This document shows positions 52,901 through 63,685 of a DNA stretch of 64,000 nt, piece after piece. The notes under the pieces were generated by a model. That model saw only the letters and a list, made by a program, of their open reading frames with translations. It was not told where the DNA came from and searched no databases. Made by a program: the position numbers and the translations under genes. Positions within the stretch are counted from its first letter, which is position 1, and each line of letters begins with the position of its first letter. Source of the stretch: Oscheius onirici (taxonomy: Eukaryota > Nematoda > Chromadorea > Rhabditida > Rhabditidae); the NCBI GenBank assembly GCA_932521025.1, contig OW051471.1:12152001-12216000 (forward strand). Direction: 5' to 3'.

Positions 52901-54454
52901 CTCGGGGTACTTTGTTAGGCTTACTCCAGGTTTTTGATCAAAGACTTTCTCCAGAGAAACTATCAGTTTCTGGAAAAGAATTGGTAGTTCAAAGGAACCG
53001 TAAATATTTGAATAGAGGCACTGCACCACTATTCGAATACAAAAAATACGCAGTTGCGTATGCATTATTTTCGGATTGACGACGACATTTTAAATTTTTT
53101 TCAGTATTTTTTTTACTGGTAGCCAGGATTCACGTCTGTTTGGGAAAAATACTAGGAGTGTCGAAAAATATTTTCTTAAATCCGAAAAAAATGCGTACAT
53201 GATTAGGTATTTTTTTTGTATTCGAATAGTGCCGCAGTGCCTCTATTCAAATATTTACGGTACTTTGAGTAAATTCATATAAAGTGCTTCTCCGTCGGTT
53301 CTTTCTAATTGATGTTCCAATTTCAATAAGGCAATTCTAGTAAAGTAGGACATTAATTCGAGCCAGCGTTTGAACAGTATATACGCCGTACATGGCCATG
53401 TGTCCTAAAGATAAACCTTGGTAGTCACGTTCAAGTTTACCATGTTCATTACAAAGTCTACCATCGTTGTGCAAAAAACCAACTGATACGAGTTTTTCAG
53501 CTCGCTAGACGCCATGAACCATTGTATTATGCGTCTCGAGTCAGCCTAAAACTCGTTTATAGGTCTCGCAAAAATGATCTTCAAATTTTGTTTCCGCGCG
53601 CCAAAACTGTTTTTCACTTTTTACGGGTTTTACCACGGATTTTTACCAGTTTTTTTTGTTACAGTATCGAGGGTTGTACCCATATGTGACAATGGAAGAA
53701 AAAAATGACAAAAAGAGAAAAATAGTGAATAATAGTTTTGGCGCGCGGAACCAAAATTTGAAAGTCATTTTGGCGAGACCTATAAAAGAACTCGCCTTGT
53801 GCCTTCCAAATGTTTCGAACTTACCGTTTCATCATGCTGCAGACGATCAGCAACGTATCTCCAGAGAAATTTGAATTCTTCCGGCGATATCTGACCTTGA
53901 CACAGAGGAAAAGTCAAACAACTTACGATTCGTAGATCTTCAAGAGCGGTTTTGCAATATGAACGCCGTCCTTCTGTCTTGAACTTTATTGTGTATCCAC
54001 TCCATGCAACATTCAGATCTTTGTGTCGAAAGAAGCGTTCAGACTCTTTGCTTTCAAACAAGGGAACAAACATATCAACAACCGCATCATAGGGGTTCGT
54101 CTTCAATATTTCCCAGTCGTATTTTTTCACAAACAGAGATTGCTGAAGAAATGAGATTTTAATACCGTTCGTGTTCTCTGTGTGACATTGGCAAACATAT
54201 GATCTTAAAATCAAAAATGGCGGCAATTGATAGCACAGGCCATGTTGAAGTTCCGGTTGAAACAACAAAGAAATGCTTACAATGTAAGGGTGACGTTGCT
54301 GAAGTTCATCTTTCAGTTCTTTAGTGGAGATGCTAGTTGTTGTCATTTGTTTAGCTAGTGCCGAATTGCCCGGTGAAGGCCAGCTGTCGCTGCTCTCACA
54401 GCGATAAGAGACGGGAAAGATTAATTTCACAACAAACGCTCGTTTCTTGATCAT
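49931..54454 (-). CDS. Large protein: unrecognised N-terminal region plus C-terminal protein kinase
   Basis: About 19 short exons run 5' to 3' from about 54454 to 49931. The firmly placed kinase exons are 50893-50696, 50655-50550, 50512-50392, 50356-50057 and 50015-49931, all in phase. Kinase motifs are VVAKFF (Lys), EEIRSLL (alphaC Glu), CHPNIVSLYGY, MEHCKGGSL, HRDVKPHN, ISDLG in place of DFG, NAPERA, DVFGLG and ARPTMEEV. The glycine loop is weak. The N-terminal region (for example DAVVDMFVPLFESKES, RRLLVQSRVVAMLKDLL, NSLLREFLSILSRN, FPYVFFLAFVKVFM, CINRLVDTLEFY) has no domain I know and no signal peptide. The YGY..MEHCKGGSL part looks TKL/MAP3K-like. Two relatives without kinase lie at 44870-48470. 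The exact start and some middle junctions are uncertain. Confidence 0.65.
51717..51924. mobile_element. TA-flanked palindromic MITE (TGGTCTGTTC family)
   Basis: Ends TGGTCTGTTCAAAAAGACGA and its complement are flanked by TA at 51715-51716 and 51925-51926. Arms extend through TTCGAGATCCACTTAGC. It lies in an intron of the kinase gene. TA duplication points to the Tc1/mariner superfamily. Confidence 0.8.
53003..53271. mobile_element. Palindromic MITE
   Basis: Ends ATATTTGAATAGAGGCACTG and complement, with TATTCGAATACAAAAAATAC and an ACGCAGTTGCGTA core related to the TACGTACGC family. It lies in an intron of the kinase gene. Confidence 0.7.
53503..53797. mobile_element. Palindromic MITE
   Basis: Arms share TATAGGTCTCGCAAAAATGA, CAAATTTTG and CGCGCGCCAAAAC in inverted order. 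It lies in an early intron of the kinase gene. Confidence 0.65.
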
Positions 54455-54920
54455 TAGTGCTACTTTAACACCTTTTTTGCTACAAATCTGGTAGCGAAGA
54501 AATCAAAATAGTGTAGGCAAGAAGGATCCAATATCCAAAAGCTGAAAGACAAGACCCTGATTCTTTACAAATGTTGCAACAATCATTTCATTCAGTATTT
54601 TGACTTGTAATTACACTCGTCAGGTTTTAGTTGCAAATATCAGAAGACAGAAGAGTTCTTGAAGGCTCGTCATGTTCATGCTCTCACTGAAAAGCGCCAA
54701 TCTGCCATTGACCCAAGCAGGAGTGAACATAGAGTACAGGCTTGGAAATCTCGTTTTGATGATTGCAAAGTTCTGTCATAGCAGATCACGTCCTTCGTTG
54801 CCAGTAGCACAAGTTCTCAATTAGTTGACATCAAACTCAGGTCCGGAACAGCATTTCTTCAGGCCTCCTTCTAGAGTCCTGAATGTGCTTGAGCCCAAAG
54901 AACTGGTTCGGTCTTGGGTA

Positions 54921-55257
54921 TCACTTCAAGTAGCAAGCTTGGAGAGCAGCTCTCTCATCAACACAGTCGTCCACCAGCTTTTTGTTAAAAATAGTACAAG
55001 CGGCTTTTGGAAGATAGGTTACATTGAGTCGTTTGGTGTTGTACAGACGTGGGTAAAGCAAATTCATCAGGAGCACTGAATTGACAGTTTAGGGACTTCA
55101 AAGGAAAATAATTCACATTGGGATCTACTCTCCACGTTGAGAACATTTCCTGGCTTAAAATAGTGAAAAGCTGACTGGCTTCTGTATCTCGGAATCGCTG
55201 AACATCAAGACTTGCTTGACTTGCCGCGAAGAGAAGTGAGAGCACCAACAGGGTCAT
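54921..55257 (-). CDS. Possible small secreted protein
   Basis: The first exon encodes a signal peptide MTLLVLSLLFAASQASL and DVQRFRDTEASQLFTILSQE. A second block reads LLMNLLYPRLYNTKRLNV, CTIFNKKLVDDCVDER and ends CYLK. Splice sites exist (GTGAAT and TTCAG) but they do not keep the frame, so the model is off by one base or the gene is broken. The family is not recognised. Confidence 0.35.
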
Positions 55258-56011
55258 GTCGATGAGGAAATAGAGAAGCAAACCAAGTTATATAGTGCCA
55301 GTTGAAAAGACAGAGCATAGAATGCTTGCCCCTGGGAACAGTCAAATTTAGTAGCTTTCTACCTCGAGAGAACAGACAAAAAGGGCTGCTTGCGCTCTGC
55401 AGAGAAACTTACCAAAAGTAACAAGAATTCGGACCGACTCCGTGTTCGATGCTTTAACAGTGTTGCACCGAGATCGGACTGTAAAGACCGCCTTTCTCAT
55501 AAAATTTAGTAGCTTTTTCCCTCGAGACAAAAAGGGCTGCAATCTTTTTTTTACAAAAAAGGCTGCAATTATTTTTTTTAGGAAATTTCCTGACAAAAGT
55601 TGTCAGGAATCTCCGGAAGTATCTTTAACATGGGTTTTTTGGAATGCGTCCACTTTTTCTGTGTACACGCCATTATTTGTTGTCTTAAACCTTTTAAACT
55701 TTAAAACGTTTTGGATTATAGTCAGAAGAGTCCGAGGCTCCGAGGGCCGTGAAAGTTTTGCTAACACTCAGTTCATGTCGGATTTAAATTGCTGCTTAAA
55801 TATTGGAACCAATGCATTTCACTGGAATCTCTTTGTACTTGTACTGGAATATTCTGGAATCAATGCATGGTCAAAAAAACGGCACAATCGCAATAGTTGC
55901 TAAATAGCATATGCTTTGGCTTTTGTTTCATCTGAACTGCTATAAAATTCAATCATACTGAAAACAGAATAGTTTGCACCTGTTTACATTTCATTCATCC
56001 TACTGAACCCG
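55258..56011. other. Intergenic
   Basis: A 153-residue plus frame at 55442-55903 has no domain, splice support or paralog. A CTCGAG-containing segment with AAAAAGGGCTGC is repeated at 55361-55390 and 55505-55540. Nothing else is seen. Confidence 0.4.
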
Positions 56012-57116
56012 ATGATTGTCTGCCCTCCCATCAATCTTCAGTATGAAAAGACACATTATTTTTACATTGTGGGTATGCATCTTCTTTTTACTCTCACCTG
56101 CATAACAAATGTTTACATCATTTACTGTATCATGTACCGTTCCCCAGCTCGGATGAAGACTTACAGATGGTATTTGCTTCTTCATCAGGTAGCGGCTTTT
56201 ACAGCTGACGTCTATGTAAGTTTTGAGTAAACAAAAATGGTGGCATTAAGCTCAACTTCCTGGCATTACCAGTAATTGTTATCCCATTCTCTGGCGGCTA
56301 TCCAATGGGTCTAATAAAACATTTCATGGATGGAAAGTTTGCCTACAGTCTTGGACAGACTCTTGCCGTTTTTGAACTCGCCACGGTCATCATCTTGTTC
56401 CTCATTCGCTATTACAGCGTACTGAATGTGAAATATTTAAATGGACGAGCACAAATAGTTATTGGGATACTACTGATTGGAACAGCTCTTAATTTTGTGG
56501 CTCCAATGACGTGTGAGCATAATACTCCAAAAGTCATCAAAGCCTTTCAAGAGGTTTTTCTCTGTACCTCTCACCAATTCCGAGTGTTTTCAGAAATTTT
56601 CCTGCTTCAACGAATCATTGATCTCAGTTCCCGGTTTCGCTCTAGGAGATGGAGAGCAGTTCCGTGAACGCGTCGTCCCTTTAATCATCTTCGAGATTGT
56701 ATTCTTTTTCGCCGCTCTTTTCTACTTTTTCCTCTTCACTCTAAGCGCAATTCGGAACTTTGTCAAGTCGGCATATCTGAAAACTTTGCAAAGAAAACTT
56801 CTTTTCCAAATAACTCTACAAACTGCTGGGCCACTTGTCCTCATAATAATTCCTGTCGTATCAATGATTACTGTAACCTACTATGACATCTTCGGATATG
56901 AATGTGAAAAGATCAAGTTTTTTTGATACAAAGTTTTCAGGGCTCAACGATGTGGTGTTCATCATCGGCAGTTCGTTCAGTACTATGAGCGCGCTCGTTC
57001 TGATTCTGATGAATCCGGCTTTTCAAGTCTGTAGAAAGAAGACAAGAAAAGAGTTTTCCCATACCGTCAGACCAATTATCATCATTAGCAAGGTTCCCAA
57101 TGTCTCTTTTAATTAA
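56012..57116 (+). CDS. Srh/Sri-like serpentine chemoreceptor, 330 aa
   Basis: Exons 56012-56215, 56251-56553, 56594-56903 and 56941-57116 are in phase and give 330 residues. Motifs include YRSPARMKTYRWYLL after TM1 (the SPK..G.YK equivalent), PFSGGYPMGL after TM2, RKLLFQITLQTAGPLVL before TM6 and MNPAFQV after TM7. These match the Srh/Sri layout better than the receptors at 1345-10362 do. It is diverged from those and is not a recent duplicate. Role as chemosensory GPCR is inferred. Confidence 0.88.
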
Positions 57117-57183
57117 GAGGTCAGACTTTCTGTAGCGTAGCGCAATAAATGCACCTGTTTTCCTGCTCTTGTTTATCTGACTA

Positions 57184-57285
57184 TGGTCTGTTCAAAAAGA
57201 AGAGGGCTTACCGTAATATTTTAGCTCTTCCCTTCGAGATCCACTTAGCATGCAAAAGTTGGATACTCATCCAACAAATTTTAAA
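57184..57285. mobile_element. Half of a TGGTCTGTTC-family MITE
   Basis: Starts TGGTCTGTTCAAAAAGAAGA after TA and runs through TCGAGATCCACTTAGCATGC, then loses similarity. Only one arm is present. Confidence 0.7.
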
Positions 57286-57635
57286 GATATGTGTTGCAGT
57301 TGAAATTGACCAGCCGTTGATATTGACCGGATATTTCACTTTTTCTATTTTTATCGATCTTTTTTGATTTTATTTTCTTTTATTATTGTAGAATATCCTA
57401 TTTGGAACGTTTTGATACCAAAACGACCGAAAAAAAATCCGAAAAATACACTTGAAAACAATTTCACAAGCCATGTTTGGTTGTTTTGGGCTTAGCTAAG
57501 CCTTTAGCTTCCGGCAAGAGCTTCTCTACAGTCAGCCAATCTAAGCTTCAAAGGGTAGAGCTGGGTCGTTCAATTTCTATAGCAACCGGGTCAATCAGCT
57601 CCTTTTCCCTTCAACTCTCTCGACACCTTTCCTCA

Positions 57636-57936
57636 ATGACTGCTTCTTCTCAAAATTGGGAAGCTCACTTCCATTCGATTCCAATGTCAGATCGTCAACC
57701 GGAAGTGGTAGTAAATGTCCAGCCACCAGAAGGCCAAAAGGTAAAGTTTCATTTCACTTCTATTTACAGCGCAGTTTTAGTGCAAAAAGTGGAAGACTGC
57801 TCGTAAAATTTTCGGACGATTCCGCTTTGTTTTGGCCGTGATTCAACTTGCTTCCTGTGTCTGGATCTTTTGGTTTATATTTTTGAAGAAGGATGATTCG
57901 AAGAACTGTGTTGTCAGTGAGAAGAAGACTTTTTAA
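57636..57936 (+). CDS. Small single-pass membrane protein, 86 aa, unrecognised
   Basis: Exons 57636-57740 and 57781-57936 join in phase (GTAAAG to TTTTAG). The N-terminal part is hydrophilic (MSDRQPEVVVNVQPPEGQK). The second exon has a basic stretch KKWKTARKIFGRFR, one strong hydrophobic helix FVLAVIQLASCVWIFWFIF and a Lys-rich tail ending KKTF. Positive residues on both sides leave topology undecided. The acceptor was chosen to retain the helix. Other acceptors give early stops. An AATAAA follows the stop closely. Confidence 0.5.
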
Positions 57937-58059
57937 AATAAACTTGCTGGTTTCTTTTTCTTTTAAATATTGGACGTTTTAATTATAAATGTCTCAAAAA
58001 TACATTAATTTCGGTTATTAGGACATTTTTTGCTTTGAACAAACTTTACTATTTCGGGC

Positions 58060-60805
58060 TTAAAAGCAATCTATCGCCTGATAAACTTTTCCAGTGGCCG
58101 GATCAGTTGGGAAGCCATTCATACAAGTATACCCTCCTTGTACATCCGTGACGTCTGCAAAAATTGGCTCTTGGATGCACATTCCATTTATCAGATAGCG
58201 GTAGTTCATGCAACCGGACCAGGACACCGTACACGTATCCGTATCGCCATTGATGGTTATTGTGGGAGCGGGAAGGGCCGAAGCAGCGCCGCAAGTTGGA
58301 GCGACACTGTTGGCAGGGATGGTGCATGTGCAAGCTGAAATTTGCATTTTTTAAGTTAAATTTTACAAGAAAATATAAAGCAGACCTTTTCGGTGAAGAC
58401 AGAAAGCTGTTATATGAATTTCTGCCTCGAAAATTGCGTTGTAATCGCATAAGCTACTACAGTAGGAAGTAGGCATGGGCACCGGGCCCGCGCCAGCAGT
58501 GCGCACTTTTAGTGGAACCATGAAAACATGGCACCCAATTTAAACATAGGCTCAATATGCCACGCCGAGTTTATGTTCAAAATGGGTGCCAAGTTTATTC
58601 GCTAAAGTAGACTTCCCCCCGAAAATGCGCCTTGCTGGCACGGTTTCGGTCAACACTGACACGGACCCGGTGCCTACCTCAGCCCCTATTTATCACTGAT
58701 TATCAGGCAAAGTCACGAGAAGCACTCTCCCAAGTACAAGTAATAGATGCCATTCTGTACAAGCAGTGCGAAAGAGAAACCAAATCGGCTATAGATCTGG
58801 CGCGATGCATTGTCAAACTTTTCAATGCAAGAGATGCAGAAAAAGTGAGACAGAAAGAAATGGCGGCTAAAGAGGACCTGATGCTAAACGAGCTCTTTCC
58901 GTACTCGACGGCTCAGAGACGAGCAAAGCCGAGAACGTCATTCAGATAAGTGTTATTAGGTTGAATTTTTGAAGAAAAAATGTTGAAAAAGAAGACAACG
59001 TCAGATATCAAAGCTCTGTCCTCTTTCCTTCTGTATCCTTATCACTGGAAACGTATTTTCAAAAAAAAAACCGTTAAACCTCTGGTTTAATGAGTTTCAA
59101 GTTTTATTGTTTCCCATGAGAGAAGCTCTCCAAAAATTAAGTGCACCGCTAAGGCAAGCCAAAGTATCACTTTTCAAAATTACAGTTGATTAGTTTTGTT
59201 GCCTCCCATAAGAGAGGCTAACCCAAAAATGGCACCGCAAGTTTTCACTTGCATCACTTTTCAGATTTACGGCTCAGCCCTGAGCAAAAGTGCGCAAGCT
59301 ACCTCCGTCAACCAGTGAAAGCCGGATCGACAGGCATGTCCTGTGGGTTTGGTGTGGTACGTAAGCGATACCCCCCAACAGGTGGACCCTCCCCGCTCCA
59401 AAATGGAAACAACGCTGAGGAGCTTACTCAGGGCATCTCCAGGGCATTCAGTTCCAGCCAAGGATTACCTACTTGACGAACGGCCCAAAATCTGGGCACT
59501 AACATCACGGCGTGTGTCAACACATTACGGACGCGAACGGGCGAGTAAGCTTCCTCCCAGAATTCCGGAACTTTGAGAAGAAATCTCATTTTTCTAGCTC
59601 TTTCTTGCATTTTCCAGTTTTGTGATCTTCTACAAAATTATAGAGTTTGAGGAGCTCTACAACTTTGTGGAACATTGCAAAGCTCGCAAATGCGTTGTTC
59701 ACAGCGAAAACTTGCTCGGAAACTGTTCATGTTGGTTTCGAAGTGTGGAGGAATAGTTTCATAGAAATTTTTTGGATAAGACTTATGGGGTAAAATTTCA
59801 CGCTGAATCTGTTGGCGCAGGTCCCAAGTCTTGAAAATGCTTCTGGAGCGTCTTTTCTAAGAAATAGAGTTTTGAACTCTCCTGAACCGGCAACCCAAAT
59901 AATAAGAATGAAGAGCTTACCAAAAGACTCCAAATAGCCTGCAAGATCACTGAACGGCTTGGACACCAACATTTCATGGATATCATGCTACCTCTGGTGC
60001 AAAATTTCCCCCTATTTCAGACTCCGATCCCGTACCGAGAACTGAACTGGCGTCTACAACAGAACTTTGGGGTCACCAAAAGATGCTTTAAAAAGTCTGT
60101 GCTAGAGAAGAGTTGATTTAAAGGATAGTTTTCAAAACTCAAAAAAACTAACCCCCCCCCCCCTCTTTCCCCAAGTTTTGCAGCAACTAGTTCCGACAGG
60201 TGGTTTTTCGAAATACGACTTTTCGCTCTGATCAAAGCTCATAACTATTCTGATCTTAAACTAACTTCCTCCTAAAAATAAAACAACTACGAGTCGTACA
60301 GCGAAAAATGGAAAGAAGAATGTTGAACATCACAAGATTCCACCGATGAACAAATCAAAGGATAAGGAACATTACGAAATTACAGGATTGGATTGCGATG
60401 GCGGATAGACAAAACTCAACTGGGCCAGAAAGATTACAAATATGCAGCCAGATAGATGGGCTAGATATGTGACCGTGCTGGACACCTTACGACAGAAGAC
60501 GCCGCAGGAGACAGCCTCCCCCCAGATGGAGAGATTTTCTAAAGAAGTGCTTTGATAGACCTTGGTGGAACGCTCCTAATAAAGAATGGAAACGAGTATT
60601 GGACCAACATAAACCTACGATTTGGGAATAAAATAAATAAAATAAAAATAAAACACTCACCAGCTGCTGTCGAAGCAGCTTCTGTTGATGCTGCCGCACT
60701 TGCCGCTGTAGTTGGATCAGGATCTGGATTGACACTGGACATGCAACCATCGGTCATTTTAAAGATGACGAACAATTGTATAGCCGCCGCGAACGACCAG
60801 TGCAT
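58060..60805 (-). CDS. Secreted C6-like Cys-rich protein, 139 aa, long intron
   Basis: Exon 1 (60805-60661) encodes MHWSFAAAIQLFVIFKMTDG, a signal peptide, then CMSS and a Thr/Ala/Ser linker (TTAASAAASTEAASTAA). Exon 2 (58334-58060) encodes CTCTIPANSVAPTCGAA, TITINGDTDTCTVS, YTCMNGFP and ends YQAIDCF. The two join in phase. The spacing and TC.V / DC ends resemble nematode C6-domain secreted proteins. A further frame upstream of exon 2 (YCSSLCDYNAIFEAEIH) ends in the same phase and might be an optional exon. The 2.3-kb intron holds a MITE, a gene fragment and an RTE tail. Confidence 0.5.
58472..58679. mobile_element. Palindromic MITE, GC-rich ends
   Basis: Ends GTAGGCATGGGCACCGGGCC and, as complement, GTAGGCACCGGGTCCGTGTC. 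Inner arms share CAAATTGGGTGCCA-type sequence. It lies in the long intron of the C6-like gene. Confidence 0.7.
58704..58949 (+). CDS. Isolated 3' exon of an unrecognised gene
   Basis: After ATTATCAG the frame reads SREALSQVQVIDAILYKQ, CERETKSAIDLARCIVKLF, then a Lys/Glu-rich helix (KVRQKEMAAKEDLMLNELF) and stop. It looks like genuine coding sequence of a helical protein, but no upstream exon is found and it lies inside an intron of the minus-strand C6-like gene. It is probably a gene fragment. Confidence 0.35.
   Translation, partial: QAKSREALSQVQVIDAILYKQCERETKSAIDLARCIVKLFNARDAEKVRQKEMAAKEDLMLNELFPYSTAQRRAKPRTSFR
59095..59275 (+). repeat. Two diverged direct repeats
   Basis: Two units of about 80-90 bp share TCCCATGAGAGAAGCT or TCCCATAAGAGAGGCT, a CAAAAAT block, GCACCGC and ATCACTTTTCA. 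Confidence 0.6.
59276..60289. other. Intronic/intergenic, GC-richer block and repeats
   Basis: 59276-59580 is GC-richer than its surroundings and open in several frames (for example GVVRKRYPPTGGPSPLQNG), suggesting a fragment of a mobile element 5' region. A block near 59620-59710 is related to the inner arm of the palindrome at 26000-26475. No gene is supported. Confidence 0.4.
60290..60650 (+). mobile_element. Retrotransposon 3' tail fragment with A-rich repeat
   Basis: Frames with shifts read VQRKMERRMLNITRF, KLQDWIAMADRQ, RWARYVTVL-like and EWKRVL, the C-terminal end of an RTE or related reverse transcriptase. It ends in an AATAAA-type simple repeat (60628-60650). Confidence 0.65.
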
Positions 60806-61960
60806 CCTACAAACGTTAGTCAATTAGTGGATCGAGAGGCGGTGGGGGCGACCGGACGGGCCACCTTTTCGGAAGCAGCACTTGAGTCTAACTAGAAAAA
60901 AGCGAAGAACGAAACAAAAAACGTTCCTTAATCCTACTTTAATGAAAAAGAGAAATCTAGTAAAAGTTTTCAAATGACGATTTTCAGAGAAGGGGAGAGG
61001 AAATCATCAGCTCTTTCTAGTAGTTTTTAGCAAGCCGAACCACCGTGACGAGCGCTCGCATTTGCAATAAATCTCCTGCTATTTACCGAGCTCTTTAATA
61101 TGAAAGTGTGGCCTAAATCAAAATTAAATTGAGAGCTCAGTTTCGCTCAAAAAAATTGTTTTTCTCAGTTTTAAAAGACCAATTTTAAACAGGTCTTCTG
61201 TTTTTATGTCAGCTCTCTTAGAGGTGTTATTAAAACATAGATGTTGATGAGGTAGGACCATTTGCTGTATCTTTTTGCCGTTATGCCGGTAATTATTTTT
61301 ATCTTTATCTTTCATATTAAGTAGAGAAGAGTTTTTCTATCTTCGAATCCTCATCAAACTGCCATTTTTCTGAATTCCGTCTGGGATGACCTTACCTGCG
61401 ATGAGAATGACGGTCCAATTTTGGAAGAGAGTAAACTTCTTCATCTGTGTGGCTGTCGGCCAGCTGCTCTTGCCCGATTTGATGACCATTTTTCTACGAT
61501 TTTCGTCAAGCTATCTCCGTCCTTAATCGACACTTTCCAAGCCCATATATTATAGTTCGTTAAAAAATAACGTTACAGTAACCCAAAAATTCCTTCCCCG
61601 CTATTCAGTTACAGCCAAAATTTCAGGTGTTACCAGGTAATGCGGCTGTAACGTTAAAGGTCCCGCGGGGAAGAAATATTTGTGTTACTGTAGAGTTATA
61701 TTTTTCAACAGACTACAAGTTTACATAATGTACTACTCACTGTTCTGCATCCTCGGCAATTACGCTCTCGTACTATATCCTACTTCCAAGCAGGAACTAC
61801 ACCCAATTTCCGCTCCAATCATTAGTCTTTTCGTCAACGGCTTCGTGCGAAATTCACATGTTGCTGGCTAGTCAGCAGCTTTCTCAGGAGGTTAATCAGT
61901 TACGCCCGGCTGCGATTCAGTGTCAGTGTTCATTCAGTCCCTCCTTTTTTCCGCTGAGGA
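60806..61960. other. Intergenic with a MITE; possible lone first exon
   Basis: A minus-strand ATG at about 61440 starts MKKFTLFQNWTVILIA and ends at a GTAAGG donor, like a signal-peptide exon, but no second exon is identified. A MITE of the ACAGTAACCC family spans about 61557-61713. Confidence 0.4.
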
Positions 61961-63685
61961 ATGAGTAACTGCACTGACGGAGCCTTGTACATCAATCATA
62001 CTGGCTTTAAGGTAAATTTTAATAAATCTCTGGTTAACTTTTTTAAAAAATCAGATTGTCCTGATCTACCAGATCGTTCCCTGCTTTTTGGGCATCATCA
62101 CAAATGGGATCTTTTTGCTCAGGGGACAGAAGAGAATCTATTTTCACAGTAATTTAAAGGTAAAGTCTCTTTTAAGGCTTCCTAAGACCAGAAAATTCAG
62201 TTTATTATCACCTGTTCTTTGATTTTCCACATTGTCTTCAGCGTGGTTCTCGGCGTTTTGCAGGTAAGGGCATTTTTGGAGCGGAAAAACAGGTGCATTG
62301 TCGAGACGTCAAGAGGTTGATTTTTTGAACTGATGAAAGGAAAGACCAAATATTATGTTACTAACAACCTATTGAACTGTTTTTTTTCTTCGGGACCCCG
62401 TTTTCTTGAATTTTCTCTTATTTGCCATGAGAAAGTACAGACGGGGGACTATAAGACATTAGGTGAGAGCAAAGTTTAGGTGACATTATACTGTGAGAAC
62501 AGAGTCGAATCGGTGGGTAACTTTGACAAAAAGTGTTTTATTGAATTGCCAGTCACATTTTGAAAATTTTGAATTTGAAATGTTGTCGCTCTGCACAAGG
62601 ATCAATTCGTCAAAATAGTAACTTGATAGTCAGTAACATCTTTGTTCAAAGGTTAAAACGAGCCACGAGCTATTATATCATTGCGTAGACCCTAGGTATG
62701 GTCTGTTCAAAAAGAAGAGGGATTACCGTAAGATTTTAGCTCTTCCCTTCGAGACCCACTTAGCATGCAAATGTTAGATACTCAGCCAACTAATTCGAAA
62801 GGCACACACCGAACTTTGGCTGCGTATCTTTCGAGTTAGTTGGCTGAGTATCTAACATTTGCATGCTAAGTGGGTCTCGAAGGGAAGAGCTAAAATCTTA
62901 CGGTAATCCCGCATTTTTTTTGAACAGACCATAGAAACTTTTTTTTCTGGCAGTTTTGCGGTTCCTTTCAACACGGTTGTCACTAAAAAATGTCGAAATA
63001 CGAAGATTGTAAGACTACTGATAGTTATAGTCTTTTTAACAGCATCCTTCCAAACACAGTATTTTAAAATAAAAACATTAAGTATGTTTTTCTGAGAAAG
63101 ATCAGTAGTTCAAAAACTAAACAGAGGTCAATTTATATCTGAGAATCAAACCCCCAAGTTCCCGCACAGTTCATACTACAAGCTACTATGCCTTCATGGG
63201 ATTACAAATTTTTTTTTCACAAGTCTCTGGGAAAGATGTGTTCATTAGCAGGCTATTTTCTCTTTTTGAGATAGAAAAAAGAATCTAAAGACCGAAGTTT
63301 TAATGAGCTTCTGCAACCCGATTTGTTTACCCTCCAGCTGCTTTAAAAAGCAGCACAAAATGCGTTCACATTGCGTGAAATTGGTTCTTCGAATCTGAAA
63401 AAAAAAGTTCACATGGATCGAAAAAAGTCCAAAATCCGAAGGAAAGACTAAAAATTATTGTTTCAGAGCATTCACTTCTACCTCTTTGTCAGTCAAACGG
63501 ATCCATGTGCAGTCTACGTTCCAGTTGCTCTCTGTCTCAGCATCAGGAGTCCTTCCACATTTTCACAGCTCACATTCGTCCCATTCAATGTGGCAATGAT
63601 TATAGAGAGAACAGTGGCCACAATCAGGCTCAGCGATTATGAGAATTCACTCAAAAAGCTGCGATTTATTTTGCTACCATTCGTG
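61961..63685 (+). CDS. Sra/Srab-like serpentine chemoreceptor, 5' part (cut by window edge)
   Basis: Exons 61961-62011, 62055-62159, 62201-62263 and 63467-63685 are all phase 0. The start MSNCTDGALYINHTGFK is followed by TM1 (IVLIYQIVPCFLGIITNGIF), FHSNLK, TM2, then IHFYLFVSQTDPC and IERTVATIRLSDYEN. The DPC before TM3 and IER.ATIR..YEN after it are signatures of the Sra/Srab families. The donor after LLPFV points to further exons beyond base 64000. The third intron contains a TA-flanked MITE. Chemosensory role is inferred from family. Confidence 0.8.
62699..62931. mobile_element. TA-flanked palindromic MITE (TGGTCTGTTC family)
   Basis: TA duplicates at 62697-62698 and 62932-62933 flank near-perfect inverted arms of about 95 bp (TGGTCTGTTCAAAAAGAAGA, TCGAGACCCACTTAGCATGC, GATACTCAGCCAACTA). 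It is the best preserved member, in an intron of the Sra-like gene. Confidence 0.85.

Noticed and set aside
55442-55903. 153-residue plus-strand frame
   Set aside because: Contains repeat sequence and has no domain or paralog. It is open by chance.
59249-59610. Several frames in a GC-richer block
   Set aside because: Open in many frames on both strands, with no motif. More likely part of a mobile element.
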